Assembly (NCBI GenBank): GCA_051010055.1
Contig: JBPCVY010000121.1
Location: forward strand, 1-11,350
Source of the DNA: CAJQND01 sp051010055
GTDB taxonomy: Bacteria; Pseudomonadota; Alphaproteobacteria; Rhizobiales; CAJQND01
Length of the DNA: 11,350 nucleotides
Direction of reading: 5' to 3'
Every line of letters starts with the position of its first letter. Position 1 is the first letter of the stretch. The translations under genes and the position numbers were made by a program. This document shows positions 6,099 to 11,350 of the stretch, piece after piece. The notes under the pieces were generated by a model that saw nothing but the letters and a program-made list of their open reading frames with translations, was not told the DNA's origin and ran no database searches.

Positions 6099-6809
6099 CT
6101 AATCGCTTTCGCCCTTAAAGCCGGTTGCCAGAAGATACAGTTCCGCCGAATCGGCGCGGCTGGATTCCGGCTTAATATGCTTCACCGAGCGGAAGTTACG
6201 TTTAATCTCGGCAAGCAGCTCATTTTCAGTGCCGCCACGCAGCACTTTCGCCAGGAAAACGCCACCCGGCTGGAGAACTTCACAGGCAAATTCCAGTGCC
6301 GCTTCACACAATGCCATAATCTTCATGTGATCGGTTTGCCGGTGGCCTGAAGCATGGGCCGCCATGTCGGACATGACCACATCTGCCGGCCCGCCAAGGG
6401 CGTCCTTCAGTTTGTCCGGCGCATCATCATCATAAAAATCCGCGTGCAAAAATGTAACACCGGCAATGGGCTCAATCCCATGAATATCGATAGCAACAAC
6501 TTTTCCCTCGCCCTTGTCGGCCCCAACGCGCTCTGCGGCAACTTGCGACCAGCCGCCGGGCGCAGCGCCAAGATCGACCACCCGGGCGCCGCGGAACAGA
6601 AACGTTTTCTGGTCATCAATTTCCATCAGCTTGAAAGCTGAACGGGAGCGAAGCCCAAGCCGTTTGGCCTCTTGCACATAAGGGTCATTGAGCTGGCGCT
6701 GAAGCCATCTGGTGGATGAAAGCTTGCGCCCACGAGCGGTTTTCACCTTAACCTTCAAGTCGCGTCTCGTGCTAACGCCCGAGCCGCTTTTCTTTCCGCG
6801 TTGCGACAT
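6099..6809 (-). CDS. rlmE: 23S rRNA 2'-O-ribose methyltransferase RlmE (FtsJ/RrmJ)
   Basis: RlmE methylates the 2'-OH of a uridine in the 23S A-loop (U2552 in E. coli) late in 50S assembly. The protein has 236 residues. A basic N-terminal tail of about 30 residues (MSQRGKKSGSG, then KVKVKTARGRK) extends beyond the E. coli form and probably binds RNA. The Rossmann fold follows, with SAM motif DLGAAPGGWSQ (79-89). The catalytic K-D-K-E tetrad of the family can be placed at Lys60 (SAFKLMEID), Asp148 (MSDMAAHASGH), Lys188 (VFLAKVLRGG) and Glu223 (SAELYLLATG). The ATG at 6809 lies 4 nt after the stop of the phosphatase gene, so the two are surely cotranscribed. Translation may be coupled, as the only upstream purine tract (GAAGG) is rather distant from the ATG. 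Confidence 0.96.
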   Translation of the reverse strand: MSQRGKKSGSGVSTRRDLKVKVKTARGRKLSSTRWLQRQLNDPYVQEAKRLGLRSRSAFKLMEIDDQKTFLFRGARVVDLGAAPGGWSQVAAERVGADKGEGKVVAIDIHGIEPIAGVTFLHADFYDDDAPDKLKDALGGPADVVMSDMAAHASGHRQTDHMKIMALCEAALEFACEVLQPGGVFLAKVLRGGTENELLAEIKRNFRSVKHIKPESSRADSAELYLLATGFKGESD

Positions 6810-6813
6810 AACT

Positions 6814-8076
6814 TTATCTGCGCCTTCTAGGTCCGGTTGACCGCTGGCGGGGCTTGCCGTATGTGCCGTCTTCTTTCATCAACTTTGTCAAAATTCCTTC
6901 ACGCAGACCGCGGTCGGCAACACGAATGCGCGGCGCCGGCCAGCGTTCCTTTATGGCATCAAAAATCGCACAACCAGCAAGCACCAAATCGGCTCTTTCG
7001 CGCCCGATGCAAGGGCTTGCCGCCCTTTCATCAAATGACATTTTCAAAAGATTATCAGTAACATGGGTTACATCGTTGATGTTCATCCAGCAACCGTCAA
7101 CTTTCGAGCGGTCATAGCGCCTCAGCCCCAGATGCACACCGGCAATCGTGGTAACGGTGCCTGACGTTCCAAGCAAGTGGTCTGGCATTGCGTTGCTACC
7201 GGCCTGATGGGCAACACGGGCAGCAAATTCGTCCAAAAGCTGAAAGGCGTGGGCTTTCATCCGACCATAGCTGTCAGGGGTTACCTCAATCCCGCCATAG
7301 CCTTCCGCAACTGTTACAACACCTGCCGGCAGCGATGCCCAAGCCAAAAGCTCTTGTGCGTTTTCAGAGCACCGCACCCACATCAACTCGGTGGATCCGC
7401 CACCAATATCGAACACCAGAACATTTTCGCAATCTTCCGCAATCAACGGCGCCGAACCGGCAAAAGCAAGGTTGGCTTCCGTTTCCCGGTCAATAATTTC
7501 AAGCTCCAGGCCGGTTTCCCGCATCACCCGTTCGATGAATTCTCCACCGTTTTCGGTAACCCGGCATGCTTCTGTCGCAATCAGCCGAGAGCGCTTTACG
7601 CCCCGCCACTTAAGCTTCGACGCGCACACCCGCAGTGCGCTGATACAGCGGTCCATCGCGTCCGGCGATAACCGGCCGGTTTTGCTGACCCCCTCACCCA
7701 GTCGCACAATGCGCGAAAATGCATCAATCACCCGGAACCCTGATTGTGATGGACAGGCGACCAGCAAACGGCAATTGTTGGTGCCCAAATCAAGTGCGCC
7801 ATATGCGGGTCCTTGATGGTTGGATTTGCGCCGTCCACGCCGGCCCCGGCGGCGGCGCTTTTTCTGTGGGCGCTTGTTTTCATGGGAGTTTTTAAGTGGT
7901 GCAGCGCCAGCTTCACACGGCGCGCGCGCAAACGGCTGCTCGGGTGCAGCTGAACAAGTGGCACGCAAGCCCTCCCCATGCTTTACGGCATGTTGACGGC
8001 CCTGCGACGTGCCCGCGCCCTGTTTGGCATTGGTCGCGTCCACATCAACCCATCCGGCGCCCGCCGTTCCGCGCAC
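6814..8076 (-). CDS. ppx: Ppx/GppA-family phosphatase (exopolyphosphatase type)
   Basis: Members of this ASKHA-fold family release phosphate from polyphosphate ends or hydrolyse pppGpp to ppGpp; which substrate applies here cannot be told from sequence. Key motifs are the phosphate-1 loop GALDLGTNNCRLL (93-105), ATEACR (168-172 region), the phosphate-2 motif DIGGGSTE (223-230), LLGTSGTVTT (301-310) and LREGIL (391-396). The catalytic domain is of the short, roughly 300-residue type. It is preceded by about 90 low-complexity residues including the Arg/Lys run KKRRRRGRRGRRK (72-84), and it ends in RRRR. The start is uncertain. GTG at 8076 is the first in-frame start, with a purine tract touching it; GTG at 8043 is an alternative, and no in-frame ATG precedes the fold. 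It leads the ppx-rlmE pair and diverges from the kinase gene. Confidence 0.9.
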   Translation of the reverse strand: MRGTAGAGWVDVDATNAKQGAGTSQGRQHAVKHGEGLRATCSAAPEQPFARAPCEAGAAPLKNSHENKRPQKKRRRRGRRGRRKSNHQGPAYGALDLGTNNCRLLVACPSQSGFRVIDAFSRIVRLGEGVSKTGRLSPDAMDRCISALRVCASKLKWRGVKRSRLIATEACRVTENGGEFIERVMRETGLELEIIDRETEANLAFAGSAPLIAEDCENVLVFDIGGGSTELMWVRCSENAQELLAWASLPAGVVTVAEGYGGIEVTPDSYGRMKAHAFQLLDEFAARVAHQAGSNAMPDHLLGTSGTVTTIAGVHLGLRRYDRSKVDGCWMNINDVTHVTDNLLKMSFDERAASPCIGRERADLVLAGCAIFDAIKERWPAPRIRVADRGLREGILTKLMKEDGTYGKPRQRSTGPRRRR

Positions 8077-8128
8077 TCCTGAACGGAGGGGAACAGCACT
8101 TGCGCGCCTAAATCGTTACGTTAAATCC

Positions 8129-8156
8129 AGTCTATCACTTTGTGCGCACGCGTAAA
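8129..8156 (-). promoter_or_regulatory. Candidate ppx-rlmE promoter in the divergent spacer (weak)
   Basis: On the minus strand TTTACG (8156-8151) and TAGACT (8134-8129) are separated by 16 nt, each matching four of six consensus bases. This would start transcription near 8122, about 45 nt before the GTG. The rest of the 8077-8275 spacer is AT-rich. It contains a 7-bp inverted repeat with a one-base centre (AAAAATT-C-AATTTTT, 8178-8192) and an isolated TTGACA (8232-8237) without a matching -10 box. These are noted as possible control sites for either divergent gene, not established ones. Confidence 0.25.
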
Positions 8157-8275
8157 GAACACTCTGCGAGATGAATAAAAAATTCAATTTTTCAGCAAGT
8201 TAAAACAATCCGCCCGCGCATTAACTGGACATTGACAGTTTAAATGTAATTTCCCTCAAGAAAAACGGGGAAAAA

Positions 8276-9154
8276 ATGCTGAAACTTGGCGTCGGTAGAA
8301 TTAACAATAAACACCGTCATAGCGTTATGTCGGAGTTTACTGAACATCTTGGCACCGCTATTATGCGGCAACGTTGGGATGTTGCCCTTCAGGCCGCGAA
8401 GGTAGAGGCGGAATCCGCCTCCCAGGCCAAATCCGAATTCATCGCCAATATGAGCCACGAATTGCGCACACCGTTGAACGCAATTATCGGCTTTTCAGAC
8501 CTGATGGCGCGCATGGACGGGCCCGCGCTGGCCGACGTGCACAAATACTCGCAATATATTCAGGAAGCAGCCGACCATCTCTTGTCACTGATCAATCAAA
8601 TCCTTGAGCTTTCAAAGATTCAGGCTGGCAAGTTGAGCATGAAGTTTGAGCCGTTTGAATTTAACGAGCTGATGCAATCGACCGTGAACATTGTTGCCCA
8701 GAGGGCAATCGAAGGCGAAATCAAGCTCTCCTGCGAAAACTCAGACGAAGTCAGTGAGTTTTATGGTGATCCCCTACGCATAAAGCAGGTTCTTATTAAT
8801 GTCTTGGCCAATGCCATCAAGTTTACCCCGGCCGGCGGGACGGTGACGCTAAGTGCACCAAAAATTGCCGGCAGCAAGGTGGAAATCGTCATCCAGGACA
8901 GCGGCGTCGGTATGAGCGAAGAGCAATTGCGCACCGCAATGCAGCCCTTTGGACAGGTCAACAGCAAGGACACCGCAAAAAACGAGGGAACCGGCCTCGG
9001 CATCCCCATTTCCAAGAGCATTATCGAACTGCACGGTGGCACTCTCAACATTTCCAGTGTCGCTGGCAAAGGCACAACGGTGACAATCCGCCTGCCTATT
9101 ATGAAACCCCGCAAGACCGGTAAAGCGGCAACTGAAACCGGCAACAGTCAATAA
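8276..9154 (+). CDS. Soluble histidine kinase core without sensor domain
   Basis: This is a 292-residue cytoplasmic kinase that should autophosphorylate on His61. Residues 31-56 look like the helical linker that normally leads out of a sensor. The HisKA domain follows with H-box SHELRTPLNAIIGFSDLM (60-77). The HATPase_c domain shows the N box (INVLANAIKFT, Asn179), G1 (DSGVGM, 208-213), F box (QPFGQ, 223-227) and G2 (GTGLGIPISK, 238-247). All are intact, so it should be active. The H-box and PFGQ motif resemble alphaproteobacterial PleC/DivJ-type kinases. Only about 30 nondescript residues precede the linker: no PAS, GAF, HAMP or membrane segment, and no receiver domain. The ATG at 8276 has a weak GGGG site; ATG at 8327 is an alternative start. 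No response regulator is nearby. The HerA-like ATPase gene follows after 16 bp, so they are very likely cotranscribed. Confidence 0.93.
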   Translation: MLKLGVGRINNKHRHSVMSEFTEHLGTAIMRQRWDVALQAAKVEAESASQAKSEFIANMSHELRTPLNAIIGFSDLMARMDGPALADVHKYSQYIQEAADHLLSLINQILELSKIQAGKLSMKFEPFEFNELMQSTVNIVAQRAIEGEIKLSCENSDEVSEFYGDPLRIKQVLINVLANAIKFTPAGGTVTLSAPKIAGSKVEIVIQDSGVGMSEEQLRTAMQPFGQVNSKDTAKNEGTGLGIPISKSIIELHGGTLNISSVAGKGTTVTIRLPIMKPRKTGKAATETGNSQ

Positions 9155-9170
9155 ACGAGAGACCAGGATC

Positions 9171-11039
9171 ATGGACGTAAGCACAAATCCCGAAACAGCC
9201 CAGGCGGCAGCTGCAGGTGACCTTGCTGTTGGCCGCATCATTTCAGTTACCGGGGCACAGGCGGTGGTTTTGCTGGAAGACACTCACGCCAAGCTTTCGC
9301 GCGAAGACCGTCCCGAAATGGGTACCCTTTTGAAAGTGGATACTCCTGATTCGATCGTTTTGGGCCTGATCTGCGCCCTTGCCGTTCCCATGCCTTCGCA
9401 GGAGCCGGACGGCGGCGAATTGTGTATTGGCGAAGTTGAATTTATTGGCGAATTGCTGAAAGACGAAAACGGCGTTGCCCAGGCGTTCAAACGCGGTGTC
9501 AGCAATTATCCAGGTCTCGGCGACATTGTTTTCAGGGCCAGCATCGATGAATTGGGCAAGGCCTACTCGTGTGAGCGCAATGCGGCAATTCGCGTTGGCT
9601 TTATCCAGCAGGATTCAGCCATTCCAGCAATGGTGAAAGTGGATGAACTGTTAGGCAAGCACTTTGCGGTTCTGGGCACGACCGGCACCGGTAAATCGTG
9701 CGCAGTGGCGCTCATCACCCGCCGCATTATTGAATCCAACCCAATGGCACACATTCTTTTGCTCGACGTTCACCGCGAGTATGCCTCCTCGTTTGCTGAA
9801 ATCGCCGAAGTTATCACGCCGGAAAACCTGAACCTTCCCTTTTGGCTTTTGAACTTCGAGGAAATCGTCGAGATCGTGTGTGGCGACCAGCCTACCCGCG
9901 ATGTGGATATGGAGATTTTGCGAGACATCATCCCCATGGCCAAGCAGCGCTATGCTTCCAACCAGCGCAGAGAGCAACCAACCCGCATTACCGATGCCGT
10001 TTCCATAGGCGTTGATACGCCGGTTCCCTACCGGGTATCCGACCTCACCGGATTGCTGGATGAATATATCGGCAAGCTGGACATGCGCAATGATCTGGCG
10101 CCGTTCAAGCGGCTTAAAGCGCGTGTTGAAACCCTTTCGCGCGATCCACGCTTTTCGTTCATGTTCGGCTCGCTGACCATTCAAGACACAATGGCGGAAA
10201 TCATCGGGCGCCTGTTCCGCATTCCCGTCGACAATAAACCCATCAGCATTCTTGAGCTTGGCGGCCTCCCCTCTGAGGTCATCAACGTGGTTGTGTCGGT
10301 TATCTCCCGCATGGCGTTTGATTTCGGCGTCTGGTCGGAAGGCCAGGTGCCGCTCACCATCGTGTGCGAAGAAGCTCACCGTTATGTGCCGAATGATAAG
10401 TCTTTCGGTTTTACGCCGACAAAGCGGGCTATCTCCCGCATTGCCAAGGAAGGGCGCAAATATGGCGTATCTCTGGCGATTATTTCCCAGCGCCCTGCCG
10501 AACTTGACCCGACCATTCTGTCGCAATGCTCAACCCTGTTCTCGCTCCGCCTGACCAACGAGCATGACCAGGAAATCTTGCGTGCCGGCATTTCTGATGC
10601 CGCTGCATCACTTTTGGAATTTGTCCCGAACATGGGCACCGGCGAGGCGGTTGCAACCGGTGAGGCCGTGGCGTTGCCAACCCGCATCAAGTTCGACACA
10701 TTGCCTGATGAGCATTTGCCACGTTCCATGTCGGCTGCCTTCTCCAAGCAGTGGAACAAGGACATCGAAGACGACAGTCTGCTGCATGAAGTGGTGAAGA
10801 GCTGGCGTTCGAAAACCAGACTCGGGTATGAGACCGCAAGCGCAATTGCGTCATCAGCTGCCGCTGCCAGTACGCAAAATCCGCAAGAAGCACTTGTTGA
10901 GGCGGCATCACAAGTTGGTGCAGGACAAGCCGCAGCTCCTGCCGCGGAGCCGCAAGCACCTCCCGCGGCACAGCCACAGCGCGCCGACAACGGGCTTGTA
11001 AACCGTGAAGCCTTGATGCGTAAGCTCGGTCGCAGCTGA
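9171..11039 (+). CDS. HerA/FtsK-superfamily ATPase (DUF87-type)
   Basis: This is a 622-residue hexameric-motor-type ATPase. Residues 18-155 resemble the N-terminal HAS barrel (VGRIISVTGAQAVVLLED at its start). The RecA-like HerA core follows, with Walker A GTTGTGKS (169-176), a Walker B and catalytic acid segment LTIVCEEAHRYVP (395-407), and the sensor/arginine region KEGRKYGVSLAIISQRPAE (426-444). Archaeal HerA is a DNA translocase working with the nuclease NurA in end resection. Bacterial relatives include defence proteins paired with nuclease or SIR2-like partners. No NurA-like or nuclease gene is visible here; the partner by position is the histidine kinase. Residues from about 556 to 605 are an Ala/Pro/Gln-rich linker, ending in a short helix-like tail NREALMRKLGRS. 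AGGA lies 2 nt before the ATG, with GAGAGA further upstream. The family is secure; the function is not known. Confidence 0.93.
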   Translation: MDVSTNPETAQAAAAGDLAVGRIISVTGAQAVVLLEDTHAKLSREDRPEMGTLLKVDTPDSIVLGLICALAVPMPSQEPDGGELCIGEVEFIGELLKDENGVAQAFKRGVSNYPGLGDIVFRASIDELGKAYSCERNAAIRVGFIQQDSAIPAMVKVDELLGKHFAVLGTTGTGKSCAVALITRRIIESNPMAHILLLDVHREYASSFAEIAEVITPENLNLPFWLLNFEEIVEIVCGDQPTRDVDMEILRDIIPMAKQRYASNQRREQPTRITDAVSIGVDTPVPYRVSDLTGLLDEYIGKLDMRNDLAPFKRLKARVETLSRDPRFSFMFGSLTIQDTMAEIIGRLFRIPVDNKPISILELGGLPSEVINVVVSVISRMAFDFGVWSEGQVPLTIVCEEAHRYVPNDKSFGFTPTKRAISRIAKEGRKYGVSLAIISQRPAELDPTILSQCSTLFSLRLTNEHDQEILRAGISDAAASLLEFVPNMGTGEAVATGEAVALPTRIKFDTLPDEHLPRSMSAAFSKQWNKDIEDDSLLHEVVKSWRSKTRLGYETASAIASSAAAASTQNPQEALVEAASQVGAGQAAAPAAEPQAPPAAQPQRADNGLVNREALMRKLGRS

Positions 11040-11048
11040 TTTAGCAGC

Positions 11049-11076
11049 CCGGTCTGCAGCTATCCCGACAGACCGG
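11049..11076. terminator. Inverted repeat between convergent genes, weak terminator candidate
   Basis: Arms CCGGTCTG (11049-11056) and CAGACCGG (11069-11076) form a perfect 8-bp stem with a 12-nt loop that contains the TPR gene's stop codon. No T run follows in either direction, so at most it is a factor-assisted or bidirectional stop for the two convergent genes, which are only 20 bp apart. Confidence 0.35.
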
Positions 11077-11350
11077 CCTTACGTAGCCCGGACAATAGCC
11101 TTTCCGCATCAACTTGCTGTTTGTAGGGCAAATATGTTTCAGCCCATTTGGGTGAAAATCCGGGATAAATTCTGAAAACTTCACGCAGTGCTTCCTTTGC
11201 GCGTTCCTCCTCGCCCATGAGACCCAAACAGGCGGTAAGGTAGAGGTGCGCCGGCAATGCCTCGCGGTTCCGGGCAACGCTGCGTTCAAAGGCCTCCAGC
11301 GCCTCTTCGAACCGTTCCAATGCAAAAAGCGCCTGGCCGAGATAAAGGAT
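11060..11350 (-). CDS. TPR-containing protein, C-terminal part (5' end outside window)
   Basis: The frame is open from the right edge of the window to a TAG at 11060, giving the last 96 residues. A TTG at 11320 lies inside the open frame and is not a start. Two tetratricopeptide-like repeats are visible: LYLGQALFALERFEEALEAF followed by ERSVARN, and AHLYLTACLGLMGEEERAKE followed by ALREVFRIYPGF. They carry the usual small and aromatic spacing. The tail (FSPKWAETYLPYK, then a DAERLLSGLRKAGL end) resembles the C-termini of TPR-bearing class III adenylate cyclases and related TPR regulators common in Hyphomicrobiales. That is memory of family style, not a demonstrated match, since the catalytic part would lie outside the window. 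It converges on the HerA-like gene. Confidence 0.8.
   Translation of the reverse strand: MLYLGQALFALERFEEALEAFERSVARNREALPAHLYLTACLGLMGEEERAKEALREVFRIYPGFSPKWAETYLPYKQQVDAERLLSGLRKAGLSG

Noticed and set aside
7728..7979. Minus-strand ATG start at 7979 as the N-terminus of the phosphatase
   Set aside because: It is in a different frame from the Ppx fold and stops after 83 codons, so using it would need a frameshift. The continuous frame from GTG 8076 explains the fold without one.
8200..8244. Three TTAA motifs as a possible CtrA binding site upstream of the kinase gene
   Set aside because: The CtrA consensus needs TTAA-N7-TTAA; the spacings here are 17 and 15, so no site fits.
9651..10526. 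A 291-codon open frame on the minus strand inside the HerA-like gene
   Set aside because: It is antisense to the ATPase core between the Walker motifs, resembles no family, and is a side effect of codon bias.

Overview
The window reads as ordinary chromosome of an alphaproteobacterium, most likely of the order Hyphomicrobiales (Rhizobiales) or a close relative. The basis is the moderate-to-high GC content, the style of the proteins (GuaB, RlmE, RsmB, a Ppx/GppA protein with a basic N-terminal tail, a PleC/DivJ-like kinase core) and the gene order. No database search was possible, so the taxon is an inference.

Layout. (1) 1-438, plus strand: C-terminal end of an unrecognised protein, whose stop codon abuts that of guaA. 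(2) 439-1986, minus: guaA, GMP synthase. (3) 2249-2839, plus: a small lipoprotein made almost entirely of Ala/Lys/Glu helical repeats, with its own intrinsic terminator. (4) 2899-4191, minus: rsmB-type 16S rRNA m5C methyltransferase. (5) 4197-4464: a 268-bp non-coding element with 17-bp terminal inverted repeats ending in TA, read here as a MITE-like insertion. (6) 4462-5958, minus: guaB, IMP dehydrogenase. (7) 6099-6809, minus: rlmE, 23S rRNA 2'-O-methyltransferase. (8) 6814-8076, minus: Ppx/GppA phosphatase, 4 nt upstream of rlmE. (9) 8077-8275: divergent spacer. (10) 8276-9154, plus: a soluble histidine kinase with no recognisable sensor domain. (11) 9171-11039, plus: a HerA/FtsK-superfamily ATPase 16 bp behind the kinase. 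(12) 11060-11350, minus: the C-terminal TPR part of a protein that runs off the window.

How the genes fit together. The minus-strand block ppx-rlmE-guaB-rsmB-guaA joins guanine nucleotide synthesis (GuaB makes XMP, GuaA turns it into GMP), rRNA modification (RlmE, RsmB) and a polyphosphate/(p)ppGpp-type phosphatase. This is a growth- and translation-linked set. Two things have altered it: the lipoprotein gene lies between rsmB and guaA on the opposite strand, and the 268-bp element lies between guaB and rsmB. Removing the element with one TA on paper restores a guaB stop codon 4 nt before the rsmB start codon, so the two genes were probably a tight operon.

The best candidate for something little described is the kinase plus HerA-like ATPase pair. 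It has a catalytic kinase core without a sensor, no response regulator, and a DNA-translocase-type motor with no adjacent NurA nuclease.
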